From: an uncultured Hyphomicrobiales bacterium
Lineage (GTDB): Bacteria; Pseudomonadota; Alphaproteobacteria; Rhizobiales; Aestuariivirgaceae
Direction: 5' to 3'
DNA length: 8,042 nt
NCBI GenBank assembly: GCA_903930095.1
Contig: CAIYXE010000204.1
Coordinates: 1 to 8,042 of the forward strand
Both the position numbers and the translations under genes were made by a program. Below are positions 1 to 6,451 of the stretch, piece by piece. The stretch's first letter is position 1; each line of letters opens with the position of its first letter. Under the pieces are notes generated by a model that was not told the DNA's origin, searched no databases, and saw only the letters and a list, made by a program, of their open reading frames with translations.

Positions 1-300
1 CCGCTCGACGGACAGGCTGACCGGCTTCTCGCACAGCACCGCCTTGCCCGCGTTGGAGCCCGCCTCGATCTGCTCGGCATGGAAGGGCGTGGGCGTGGCG
101 ATCAGGATCGCGTCGACGTCCTTCGCCTTGATGATGTCCTCGACGCTCGCGACCTTGGCACCCACCTCGGCCGCAAGATCTTCAGCGGCCTTCGGCAACG
201 CATCCGCCAGATAGGCCACCGTGGCCTTGCCCGAAGCGGCAATCGTCCGCGCGTGGACCTTGCCGATGCGGCCCGCACCCAAAACGCCAAAGCGTAACAT
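1..300 (-). CDS. iolG: Inositol 2-dehydrogenase-like oxidoreductase (Gfo/Idh/MocA family), N-terminal part
   Basis: This is the first 100 codons of an NAD(P)-dependent cytoplasmic sugar/cyclitol dehydrogenase; the rest lies left of the window. Seen: the protein opens MLRFGVLGAGRIGKVHA, with the dinucleotide-binding GxGxxG loop at residues 8-13. A Rossmann fold follows, then the family motif CEKPVSL at about residues 90-96, which carries the conserved EKP lysine-proline pair. The ATG at 300 is preceded by AGGAG with 7 bases of spacing. Family knowledge: IolG oxidises myo-inositol to scyllo-inosose, and MocA of the rhizopine locus is in the same family. Context: it follows the PanB-like gene by 61 bp and is probably the sixth gene of the transporter operon. 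The C-terminal substrate domain is missing, so inositol cannot be distinguished from scyllo-inositol, inosamine or another sugar. Family assignment is secure; the substrate is inferred from the neighbours. Confidence 0.85.
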   Translation of the reverse strand, partial: MLRFGVLGAGRIGKVHARTIAASGKATVAYLADALPKAAEDLAAEVGAKVASVEDIIKAKDVDAILIATPTPFHAEQIEAGSNAGKAVLCEKPVSLSVER

Positions 301-345
301 TCGAGTTCTCCTAAACTGTATTGCTCTTTGTGGTTCTGCCATGAA

Positions 346-359
346 GCGACGGTCGTCGC
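346..359 (-). repeat. Short inverted repeat after the PanB-like gene
   Basis: GCGACG and CGTCGC arms of 6 bp are separated by 2 bases, 3 bases beyond the PanB-like stop codon and inside the 61-bp gap before the dehydrogenase. There is no T-tract, so it is not a convincing terminator. It could be a weak intercistronic RNA hairpin, or chance in GC-rich DNA. Confidence 0.25.
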
Positions 360-361
360 CC

Positions 362-1180
362 TCAGCGGGCAGGTTTCTTCTTGGCCATCTGGTTCTTGAA
401 CGCCTTCATTTCGTCCTCAGGCGCCGCCACCAGATAGGGCGCGTCAGGCCATGCACCGGAGTGAACCTCGCCCACCCACTGTTTGAAGGCGTCGATGCGC
501 ATTTCCTGAATGCGCGCGAACTCTTTTGCCAGATTTGCGTATTGCTTCGAGTGCCGTGGCACATGGCCGGTGTTGGTACCCAGTACGTCACAGGCAAAGA
601 GATACTGGCAGTCGCCGCCCTTGCCGCCCCCCATCGAGACGAGGAACAGCGACATATGCTCCGCAATCTCCGCCGTTACGTCGGGCGGAACCACCTCGAT
701 CTCGACACCGAAGGCACCGACCTCCTCATAGCGCTTGCAGCGCTCATAGACGGCCATGGCGCTGTCAGCGGTCTTGCCTACGGCCTTGAATCCACCTGTC
801 CATGTGCAGAAATGCGGGATGAGGCCAACATGCCCGATGACCGGGATGCTTTCTGACGCCATTCTTTCAACCGTCTGGAATGAGGCGGCACAATAGACGG
901 CATCGGCTCCCGCCTCCATCATCCGGAATGCCCAACGCAGATAGTCATCGGTGGCTGCCGGGGCCGAGTAAAGCCCCATGCCCGGCACGGCAAAGAGCGT
1001 CGGTGCCACGCTGCGAAACTGCTTCTCGACCATCATCTCGGGAGAAACTGACACCATGTCGATCCCAGCGGCCTCAGCAGCGGCGAGCTCGTCCCAGTTC
1101 TCGACACGCATCATCGTGTACTGGTACTTGCCCTTGTTGGCGCGCACATCGGCGACGGTCGGTGGACGAAGGCGGGGCAT
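362..1180 (-). CDS. Divergent PanB-family (ketopantoate hydroxymethyltransferase-like) protein lacking canonical active-site residues
   Basis: The 272-residue protein is about the length of PanB (264 in E. coli) and aligns by eye along the PanB TIM barrel. Matching segments are IPVIGHVGL (residues 112-120, with the conserved His117), GGFKAVGK (129-136), VEIEVVP (159-165, where Glu162 matches catalytic Glu181 of E. coli), and the end from TGHVPRH to EVHSGAWP (204-245). The E. coli metal ligands Asp45 and Asp84 correspond here to about Pro47 and Val65. The substrate-binding Lys112 and Glu114 correspond to about Tyr96 and Ala98. It is therefore unlikely to make ketopantoate by the known mechanism. 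It belongs to the PEP mutase/PanB type of barrel, which includes lyases and aldolases, so a C-C lyase role in sugar catabolism is possible but unproven. AGGAA lies 7 bases before the ATG. It follows the ABC ATPase by 47 bp, apparently in the same operon. Confidence 0.8.
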   Translation of the reverse strand: MPRLRPPTVADVRANKGKYQYTMMRVENWDELAAAEAAGIDMVSVSPEMMVEKQFRSVAPTLFAVPGMGLYSAPAATDDYLRWAFRMMEAGADAVYCAASFQTVERMASESIPVIGHVGLIPHFCTWTGGFKAVGKTADSAMAVYERCKRYEEVGAFGVEIEVVPPDVTAEIAEHMSLFLVSMGGGKGGDCQYLFACDVLGTNTGHVPRHSKQYANLAKEFARIQEMRIDAFKQWVGEVHSGAWPDAPYLVAAPEDEMKAFKNQMAKKKPAR

Positions 1181-1227
1181 ATGAAGGTTCCTGGTTCTGT
1201 CGTGTTCAGTTCGAAGAGTACATCTGT

Positions 1228-2007
1228 CTAGGCAGCGGAGTCGCTGTATTCGGCACCGGTCTTGGCGCCTGTGATATAGGCGACCACGTCCTCTCCGCTG
1301 GTCTCGGACTTGCTGAGGTTGGCGACGATCCGCCCGCGCCGGAAGACGACGATGCGGTCAACAAGGTCGAAGACCTGCCGCATGTTATGGGAGATGAGGA
1401 TCAGCGGTTCGCCCGCCGCCTTCAGCGTGCGCACGATGTTTTCCACCTGCGCGGTTTCCTGGACTCCCAGCGCCGCCGTCGGCTCGTCCATGATGATGAG
1501 CTTCGAGGCGAAGGTCGCGGTGCGGGCGATCGCCACGCACTGGCGCTGGCCGCCCGACATATTGCGGATGGTGCTGGCGAGGTTGGGGATTTTCACCGCC
1601 GTGCGCTCCAGCGCCTTGCGCGTGGCCTCTCGCATGGCCTTGCGGTCGAGGATCGAGAAGGGCCCGAGGTTCCACTTGATCTTCTCGCGGCCGAGGAAGA
1701 GGTTCGATGGCACGTCGAGGTCATCCGCCAGGGCGAGGTTTTGGAACACCGCCTCGATCCCGGCCTCGCGGGCATCGAGGGGCCCTGCGAAATGCACCTC
1801 GCGCCCGTCGAAGATGATCTTGCCGCGCGTCGGCTGTTCGACGCCGGTGATCTGCCGCACGAAGGTGGACTTGCCCGCGCCATTGTCACCCATGATCGCC
1901 ACGTGCTCACCCTTGCGGAGCTCGAATGTGGCATTCTCCAACGCGCGTACACCACCATAATGCTTGGTGAGGCCTTCTGTTCGGAGGACGATGTCGCTCA
2001 TGCTCAT
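1228..2007 (-). CDS. ATP-binding protein of a CUT2-class sugar/cyclitol ABC transporter
   Basis: This cytoplasmic ATPase subunit powers sugar or cyclitol uptake. All nucleotide-binding motifs are visible in 259 residues: Walker A GDNGAGKST (40-48), Q-loop Gln89, signature MSGGQ (150-154), Walker B LIIMDEP (170-176, with catalytic Glu175) and the switch histidine in ISHN (His207). It has one nucleotide-binding domain, like FrcA of the rhizobial fructose system and unlike the double-domain RbsA/MglA/IatA proteins of about 500 residues, so the working transporter should contain a homodimer. The ATG overlaps the permease TGA in an ATGA junction, which implies translational coupling. A GGGG run just upstream may help initiation. 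A second in-frame ATG two codons later is an alternative start. No key residue is missing. Confidence 0.93.
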   Translation of the reverse strand: MSMSDIVLRTEGLTKHYGGVRALENATFELRKGEHVAIMGDNGAGKSTFVRQITGVEQPTRGKIIFDGREVHFAGPLDAREAGIEAVFQNLALADDLDVPSNLFLGREKIKWNLGPFSILDRKAMREATRKALERTAVKIPNLASTIRNMSGGQRQCVAIARTATFASKLIIMDEPTAALGVQETAQVENIVRTLKAAGEPLILISHNMRQVFDLVDRIVVFRRGRIVANLSKSETSGEDVVAYITGAKTGAEYSDSAA

Positions 2008-3080
2008 TTACCCCGCCCACTGCGGCGCTGCCGGAATTGATCAAGCACAACAGCACCAACGATGATCACGCCCTTCACCATCTCCTGGTAGAAGGCATCA
2101 AGGCGCATGAAAGTGAAGCCCGAGATGATGACACCGAAGATCAGCGCACCGAGCACGGTGCCGATGATTGAGCCCCGCCCGCCGGCGAGCGAGACGCCGC
2201 CGATCACCGCCATGGCGATCGCGTCAAGCTCATACATGACGCCCATGCCGGCCTGTGCCGTCAGGTTCTTGGAGGTGAGGACGAGTGCCGCAACTGCCGC
2301 CAGCATGGAAGCAATGGTATAGACCAGCACCTTATGGTGCTCCACCTTGATGCCGGTGATGCGCGCAGCTTCCTCGTTGGAGCCGATGGCGTAGCAGTAT
2401 TTGCCGTAGCGGGTGTAAGTCAGGATGAGGTGGAAAAGAATCGCGAGCGTGAGGAAGATGACCACGGGCATCATGCCCTTGCCAATCAGCGTGTAGTCTT
2501 CCACCGGGAAGGATATCGGCTTTCCCTTGGTGACCCATTTCGAGATGCCGCGTGCCGAGACCATCATGCCGAGCGTGGCGATGAAGGGCGGAATGCGCGT
2601 GTAAGCGATGATCATCCCATTAACGAGGCCTGCCAACAGGCCGCAGCCCAGCGCCACCAGCACCGGCACGATTACCGGCAGATCCATCAGGCCCGGGTTG
2701 CCGAATGCGGAGGTAGGGTTAGTGTTGCCGTTGACGGTGCCGGCCTGAGCGAAGGACATGGCGATCATCGCCGTGGCACCCACGACGGAGCCCGCCGACA
2801 GATCAATGCCACCCGAGATGATAACTTGGGTCACGCCGATGGCAATAATGCCGACGATCGACACCTGCAGGATGATGATCTGCAGGCGCGCCTCGTTGAA
2901 CAACGTGTCGAGGTTGGGGTTGGTATTGAAAAGGAAGCTGTCGCTTAGAAAGATGCGGCCGATCAACTCGAAGCCCACGACCAGCAGCACGAGGGCCAGA
3001 AACACATTGAGCTCGTTGGGCCAGCTCCGCTTGGAGCTGTCATAGGCCAAGCCGCCAACGCCTTGAACGGACTTTGTCAC
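2004..3080 (-). CDS. Permease of a CUT2-class sugar/cyclitol ABC transporter
   Basis: This inner-membrane channel subunit has about 358 residues and many hydrophobic segments, starting with NVFLALVLLVVGFELIG. It carries the hallmarks of the RbsC/FrcC (BPD_transp_2) family: SGGIDLSAGSVVG, PPFIATLGMM, the cytoplasmic EEAARITGIKV loop that contacts the ATPase, and GGRGSIIGTVLGALIFGVI near the end. I choose a GTG start at 3080 because GGGGGAGG lies about 5 bases upstream and the downstream sequence matches family N-termini. An in-frame ATG at 3176 would add a 32-residue hydrophilic, cysteine- and tryptophan-containing extension without a good ribosome site, and it would run into the intercistronic hairpin region. 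The gene sits between the binding protein (144-bp gap) and the ATPase (4-bp overlap). One permease gene suggests a homodimer. Confidence 0.93.
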   Translation of the reverse strand: MTKSVQGVGGLAYDSSKRSWPNELNVFLALVLLVVGFELIGRIFLSDSFLFNTNPNLDTLFNEARLQIIILQVSIVGIIAIGVTQVIISGGIDLSAGSVVGATAMIAMSFAQAGTVNGNTNPTSAFGNPGLMDLPVIVPVLVALGCGLLAGLVNGMIIAYTRIPPFIATLGMMVSARGISKWVTKGKPISFPVEDYTLIGKGMMPVVIFLTLAILFHLILTYTRYGKYCYAIGSNEEAARITGIKVEHHKVLVYTIASMLAAVAALVLTSKNLTAQAGMGVMYELDAIAMAVIGGVSLAGGRGSIIGTVLGALIFGVIISGFTFMRLDAFYQEMVKGVIIVGAVVLDQFRQRRSGRGK

Positions 3081-3123
3081 TCGTTCCTCCCCCTCTGGCC
3101 ATGCCCCACGATGTTCAGCCCAG

Positions 3124-3155
3124 CAGGCCTTTGAGCGCAAGCCCGATGAGGCCTG
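3124..3155 (-). repeat. Second inverted repeat in the binding protein-permease spacer
   Basis: Arms CAGGCCT and AGGCCTG (7 bp, perfect) enclose an 18-base loop, between the strong hairpin at 3178-3208 and the permease ribosome site. It could fold in the mRNA leader of the permease and limit its translation. It is weaker than its neighbour because of the large loop. Confidence 0.35.
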
Positions 3156-3177
3156 GGTCTGGCGGGATACAGTCACG

Positions 3178-3208
3178 GCCGGGCGTGGCGCTGTCAGCCA
3201 CGCCCGGC
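3178..3208 (-). promoter_or_regulatory. Strong intercistronic hairpin downstream of the binding-protein gene
   Basis: A perfect 12-bp GC-rich stem (arms GCCGGGCGTGGC and GCCACGCCCGGC) with a 7-base loop starts 16 bases after the binding-protein stop codon. No T-run follows on the transcribed strand, so full intrinsic termination is unlikely. It is best read as an RNA 3'-end stabiliser or partial terminator that raises binding-protein expression over permease and ATPase, an arrangement known from other periplasmic-binding-protein operons such as malE-malF. Confidence 0.7.
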
Positions 3209-3224
3209 GCGTTCAGGCGTCAGA

Positions 3225-4172
3225 TCAGTTCTTCTTCTGGTAGTTCGCCAGGTTGGCGGGTGTCACGAGTTCGAAGGGGATATAGACCTTCTTCTCGACC
3301 TTCTCGGCCTTGGAGAGCTTGAGGGCAGCGTCGAGAGCGCCCGCGCCCTGACCTGCAGCGTTCTGGAACACCGTCACGTCGAGGTCGCCCGCGGCCATGG
3401 CGGCCAGCGCGTCCTGCGTCGCGTCGATGCCGCCAACGATCACGCTCTTCATGTCGACGCCCGCCGCCTTCATGGCCTGGATGGCGCCAATCGCCATTTC
3501 GTCGTTGTTGGCGATCACGGCATCATACTGAGCGCCTGTCGATATCCAGTTGGTCATCAGGTTCTGGGCCTGGTCGCGCGACCAGTTGGCGGTCTGCTCG
3601 TCGATGACCTTGAGCTCGACGCCACAATTGCCAGACGCCATCACGTCCTTGATGTCCTGAGTGCGCTGCACGGCGGCCTGGTTGGAGAGTTCTCCCATCA
3701 GGATGTAGATGTTGGCGGTAGACTTGCCAGCTTCCTTCAGAAGGCGGCAGACTTCCAGCGTCTCAAGCGTGCCTGACTCGACCTCGTTGGAAGCAACGAA
3801 TGCCTGGCCGTCCGGCAGCGTGTCAACGTTGATCGGCTGGCGGTTCACATAGACCAGCGGGATATTGGCGGCGGCGGCGGCCTCCGTCATGGCCTGGGTG
3901 GCCGAGGTATCGACCGGGTTGACGATGATGGCCTTGACGCCCGAGGCGGCAAAGTTCTTGATCTGGTCAAGCTGCTTGGCGACGTCGTTCTGCGCATCCT
4001 CGACCTGCAGTTCAACACCTTCCATGCCCTTCGCCTGCTCGATCATGCCGTTGCGCAGCACGGTTAGGAAGTTGTCGTCAAAGAGCGCCATGGACACGCC
4101 GATCTTGTCGGCTGCCTGGGCAGATGTGGCCAGCAGGGCCACGGTGGCTACGGCAAACAGGAACTTCTTCAT
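3225..4172 (-). CDS. Periplasmic substrate-binding protein, ribose/inositol/rhizopine type
   Basis: This 315-residue protein starts with a clear Sec signal peptide (MKKF, then a hydrophobic core, then cleavage after ATSAQA, about residue 20). The mature part is a type-I periplasmic binding fold: KIGVSMALFDDNF at the N-terminus, KAIIVNPVDTSA in the first lobe, IPLVYVNRQPI near the hinge, AVIANNDEMAIGAIQAM, and VGGIDATQDAL. This pattern belongs to the RbsB/inositol-binding/MocB group of CUT2 transporters. The YVNR segment and the IolG- and IolI-like neighbours favour a cyclitol ligand over ribose, but this is inference. The start at 4172 is set by the signal peptide and by AAGGAGGAGG placed 8 bases upstream; an in-frame ATG at 4322 would bury the signal peptide and overlap the preceding gene. 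It is followed by a strong hairpin that should favour its high expression. Confidence 0.93.
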   Translation of the reverse strand: MKKFLFAVATVALLATSAQAADKIGVSMALFDDNFLTVLRNGMIEQAKGMEGVELQVEDAQNDVAKQLDQIKNFAASGVKAIIVNPVDTSATQAMTEAAAAANIPLVYVNRQPINVDTLPDGQAFVASNEVESGTLETLEVCRLLKEAGKSTANIYILMGELSNQAAVQRTQDIKDVMASGNCGVELKVIDEQTANWSRDQAQNLMTNWISTGAQYDAVIANNDEMAIGAIQAMKAAGVDMKSVIVGGIDATQDALAAMAAGDLDVTVFQNAAGQGAGALDAALKLSKAEKVEKKVYIPFELVTPANLANYQKKN

Positions 4173-4220
4173 GGTTGGGTCCTCCTCCTTTGGCGTCCGG
4201 CGGCGCCTTGTTGACCGGAA

Positions 4221-4236
4221 ATCCCGTTTCGGGGAT
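4221..4236 (-). repeat. Small inverted repeat in the leader of the binding-protein gene
   Basis: The 109-bp gap between the isomerase stop and the binding-protein start contains ATCCC and GGGAT arms around a 6-base centre (alternatively CCCG and CGGG around three bases), about 50 bases before the start codon. There is no T-tract. It may be a minor mRNA hairpin; nothing else distinctive is seen in this gap. Confidence 0.25.
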
Positions 4237-4281
4237 CTGCTTTGCCTCGGGGTGCGGGCCATACTGCCCGTTCCTGGCGTC

Positions 4282-5112
4282 TCACGCTGCGGTCCTCGCA
4301 ACCCCGCTGCGGATGAAATCAATGCTTGCTAGCAGGGCGGGTTCGGCGCTGGCCAGCGCATGAACCTCGGCTGAGAAAGGTTCGAAAGAGAGAGGGCCCG
4401 TGTAACCGCCCGCTGTCATGTCGCGGATCTGCCCGATATTGTCAAGCCGGTCTGCGGCATCGACCAGAACGCGGTGGGAGTCCCGCATGTCGGGCACGGA
4501 GACGCTGCGGTCACTGACGCCTGAGATGTGGATGAGCCCGGTCATGTCCGGGAAGATGTCAGACTCGCCCGCGAGGTGATGGTGGAAGGTGTCGTGGACG
4601 AGCCGGAACATGCCCTGGCCGCCGGTGGCCTTGATCGCCTCGGCCGCTTCCGATTTGAGGCGGAGCGAACAGATCTCGAAGCCCAGCGGCTCGACGAGGC
4701 CGATGAGGCCGCGAGACTGCAGGAGCGGGGCCAGCGCCTTCAGCGCCACACGGAGATTGCCCTGCCGCTCGCCATTGGCACGGCCAGTGCCGTCGTTCTT
4801 CGGAACGAGGACGAGGGCGCGCGCGCCGCAGTCGCGGGCATAGTCAGCCAACTGCATCGCCTCTGCCTCACGCACGGGCGTCCACTCATTGAAGCGCTGC
4901 AGCGCATTGATGGAGATGATGGTGATGCCGGTCGCTTCTGCCGCCGCTTTGACCGTTGCCGGGGGCGTACCATCAAGGATGGCATTGCCGGTGAGGTCAT
5001 TGCGGATCTCGACCTCGGTGATGCCCAGTTTCTGCGCCAGGGCGAAGAACTCGTCCAGCCTCAGTCTGGGCGCGGCCATGTGGTTCAGCGCGAAGCGGAT
5101 GCCTGCCATCAT
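4282..5112 (-). CDS. TIM-barrel sugar/cyclitol isomerase, IolI/MocC-like
   Basis: The 276-residue cytoplasmic protein matches the xylose-isomerase-like barrel family, with segment-by-segment resemblance to Bacillus IolI, which interconverts 2-keto-myo-inositol and 1-keto-D-chiro-inositol. The likely divalent-metal ligands are all present: Glu141 (in LVEPLGFE), Asp174 (LVHDTFHHH), His195 (LIHISG) and Glu244 (SFEPFS). Other shared features are ISINALQRFNEW and ALVLVPKNDG. Family knowledge: IolE, IolI and the rhizopine protein MocC all belong to this superfamily, so isomerase and dehydratase cannot be told apart by eye. I prefer the ATG at 5112 because GGGAG lies about 8 bases upstream; an ATG at 5127 (five more residues) has a poorer site and one at 5109 is also possible. 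It is the first structural gene after the putative operator and the regulator. Confidence 0.87.
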   Translation of the reverse strand: MMAGIRFALNHMAAPRLRLDEFFALAQKLGITEVEIRNDLTGNAILDGTPPATVKAAAEATGITIISINALQRFNEWTPVREAEAMQLADYARDCGARALVLVPKNDGTGRANGERQGNLRVALKALAPLLQSRGLIGLVEPLGFEICSLRLKSEAAEAIKATGGQGMFRLVHDTFHHHLAGESDIFPDMTGLIHISGVSDRSVSVPDMRDSHRVLVDAADRLDNIGQIRDMTAGGYTGPLSFEPFSAEVHALASAEPALLASIDFIRSGVARTAA

Positions 5113-5258
5113 CTGTCTTTCTCCCATTCGCGGTTCTCTGTCGCGTCCCTACCCTTGGGGGGCGGTGCCGGAACCTTGACAAGAAGAAAGACCGCATCCG
5201 GGCCGGGTAAGTCAAACGAGATCGCCCAGATTTGCATCATTCCTGAGACATTCAGCCT

Positions 5259-5286
5259 CATGTAATGACAGATTCTATCAGAGCAA
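5259..5286 (-). promoter_or_regulatory. Candidate promoter of the transporter/catabolic operon
   Basis: On the minus strand, TTGCTC (5281-5286) and TACATG (5259-5264) are 16 bases apart and bracket the palindrome at 5266-5280 exactly. The -10 match is only moderate (3 of 6). The promoter would start just after the regulator stop codon and give a 5' leader of roughly 140 bases. Support comes mainly from the operator placement. Confidence 0.4.
5266..5280. promoter_or_regulatory. Candidate LacI-type operator upstream of the transporter operon
   Basis: TGACAGATTCTATCA is a 15-bp odd-centred palindrome; its 7-bp arms match at 6 of 7 positions. It lies 10 bases past the regulator stop codon and in front of the first catabolic gene, and it shares 12 of 15 bases with the site at 6367-6381. 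Binding here would cover the promoter spacer. Confidence 0.6.
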
Positions 5287-5290
5287 TGCC

Positions 5291-6319
5291 CTAGATGTTT
5301 TCGGAAATGAACAGCTCGTAGGGCAGGAATATCTGCCCCGGCGTGTCAGCCGGTCCGCTTTCGATGGCCGTTACCATCAGACCGAGCAGCTGCTGGGAAA
5401 GGTGCGCAAGCGGTGTCGCGATTGCAGCGGTAACGAGATTGTCGGCAAGGCCCGAGCGCGATTCCGCGGTGAGCTCGTTGCAGACGGCGACGATGCCCCG
5501 CCTTGCCCCCTCTTCGCGCAGTGCGGCGATGGCACCCTCCATGCCACCTCCCGCAACATAGAAGCCGGCGAGGTCGGCATGGCGCTGCATGAGATGCAGC
5601 GTTGCTTCATAGGCGATCGACGGCGTCTCGAGATTGAGCAGCGTGTCGAGCAGCTCAAACTGCGGCGCATATTCGCGGAAGTAGGAGCGGAAACCGATCT
5701 CGCGCAACTCATGCCCATGAAACCGGCCGCTGCCAACGAAAATGGCGATCTTTCCGGGCTTGGCGATCCGCGAGATGATCCAGGCGGCGGAACGGCCCAC
5801 TTTACGGTTATTCAGGCCGACATAGCCCTCCCGCACGCCAGATGCGAAGTCGGAGAGGAGTGAGAAGACAGGAATGCCTCTCGCCTTCACCTCCGCCACC
5901 GCCGCACTCACCGTCGGATGGTCGATCGAGGTCATGGCGACGGCCCGGCAGCGCTGGGCGAGGTCCTTGAGCCGTGCCGCATTATCCGCCGGGTTCTGGG
6001 AGTCCAGGAACTCGACGGCGGGAAGTGCCCTGAAGCGCATTTCCTCGGTGCAGGCGGCGCGGATGGCAGTGGCGAAGTTCTTGTAAAACTCCTGCTCCGG
6101 ACGCTGCAGCAGGAAGCCCAGCCGGTACTGCGAGACCTCGCGTTCAATCCGCTGACGGATGAGGCCGGTGGCGTGATAGCCGATGTCGCGTGCCGCATCA
6201 TAGACGCGGCGGGCGGTTTCCTCCCGCACCGGAAGCCGCCCGTTCAGCACCCGGTCCACCGTGGCGACGGACACGCCAGCCTTCGCGGCCAAGCCAGCGA
6301 TTGTCGGTCTCTTTGCCAT
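5291..6319 (-). CDS. LacI-family transcriptional regulator
   Basis: The 342-residue protein has an N-terminal helix-turn-helix plus hinge helix (TIAGLAAKAGVSVATVDRVLNG at residues 6-27, read in two parts, then ARRVYDAARDIGY), followed by a sugar-binding periplasmic-protein-like domain from about residue 65 (YRLGFLLQ, FVGSGRFHGHELR, GFYVAGGGMEGA). Such proteins usually repress uptake and catabolic genes until a sugar or cyclitol ligand binds. Residue 22 is Asp where LacI itself has Ser in the VSRVLN motif, a change that may accompany a different operator. Its gene precedes the isomerase-transporter operon in the same direction and is divergent from the MocD-like gene. Candidate operators lie on both sides of it. 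The ATG at 6319 has only a weak ribosome site (GCGGA close by, AGGA farther up), consistent with low expression. Confidence 0.92.
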   Translation of the reverse strand: MAKRPTIAGLAAKAGVSVATVDRVLNGRLPVREETARRVYDAARDIGYHATGLIRQRIEREVSQYRLGFLLQRPEQEFYKNFATAIRAACTEEMRFRALPAVEFLDSQNPADNAARLKDLAQRCRAVAMTSIDHPTVSAAVAEVKARGIPVFSLLSDFASGVREGYVGLNNRKVGRSAAWIISRIAKPGKIAIFVGSGRFHGHELREIGFRSYFREYAPQFELLDTLLNLETPSIAYEATLHLMQRHADLAGFYVAGGGMEGAIAALREEGARRGIVAVCNELTAESRSGLADNLVTAAIATPLAHLSQQLLGLMVTAIESGPADTPGQIFLPYELFISENI

Positions 6320-6356
6320 TCCGCTGCAAGTCCTGCATGCTCACCAAGAGAGTTCC

Positions 6357-6376
6357 TGATAGCATTTGATAGATTA
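6357..6376. repeat. Tandem 10-bp near-repeat in the divergent regulatory region
   Basis: TGATAGCATT is followed at once by TGATAGATTA, so TGATAG recurs at a spacing of one helical turn. The second copy is the left half of the operator candidate; the first may be an extra half-site overlapping the regulator's -10 box. Confidence 0.4.
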
Positions 6377-6381
6377 CATCA
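6367..6381. promoter_or_regulatory. Candidate LacI-type operator in the divergent regulator-oxygenase intergenic region
   Basis: TGATAGATTACATCA matches TGACAGATTCTATCA at 5266-5280 in 12 of 15 positions, including both outer TGA/TCA ends and the central AGATT. Its own arms match at 5 of 7. Lying in the 132-bp gap between divergent genes, it could control the regulator gene and the MocD-like gene together. Confidence 0.55.
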
Positions 6382-6390
6382 CAACCTATC

Positions 6391-6419
6391 TTGAGCACTC
6401 CTAGGATCGTGCATACCGT
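6391..6419 (+). promoter_or_regulatory. Candidate promoter of the MocD-like gene
   Basis: TTGAGC (6391-6396) and TACCGT (6414-6419) are separated by 17 bases, about 30 bases before the start codon. The -10 is a poor match (3 of 6). The operator candidate lies just upstream of the -35, so regulation from it would be less direct than for the regulator gene. Confidence 0.3.
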
Positions 6420-6451
6420 CTGACTTCCTAAAGAACCGAAGGAGAGCCGAA

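Larger units (their letters stand above)
6356..6384 (-). promoter_or_regulatory. Candidate promoter of the LacI-family regulator gene
   Basis: On the minus strand, TTGTGA (6379-6384) and TATCAG (6356-6361) are 17 bases apart; the -10 matches the consensus at 4 of 6. The operator candidate at 6367-6381 occupies the spacer and part of the -35, which would give autorepression. The leader would be about 30 bases. Confidence 0.5.

Noticed and set aside
221..856. Plus-strand open frame across the dehydrogenase/PanB-like junction
   Set aside because: It is antisense to two recognisable genes, with no domain and no ribosome site.
880..2040. Long plus-strand open frame (386 codons) opposite the ABC ATPase
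   Set aside because: It lies antisense to a gene with all ABC motifs. Its product is Arg/Asp/His-rich low-complexity sequence without recognisable domains, as expected of GC-rich antisense frames.
3081..3176. Upstream ATG that would extend the permease by 32 residues
   Set aside because: The extension is hydrophilic and unlike permease N-termini, and the GTG at 3080 has a much better ribosome site (GGGGGAGG).
3178..3208. Intrinsic terminator reading of the 12-bp hairpin
   Set aside because: No T-tract follows on the minus strand, and the permease and ATPase genes downstream need transcription, so a stabiliser or partial terminator fits better.
4173..4322. Upstream ATG that would extend the binding protein by 50 residues
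   Set aside because: It would place a clear signal peptide internally and overlap the isomerase gene. The ATG at 4172 has an excellent ribosome site.
4528..5265. Plus-strand open frame opposite the IolI-like gene
   Set aside because: It is the reverse complement of a conserved TIM-barrel gene with intact metal ligands. There is no ribosome site and the composition is typical of antisense.
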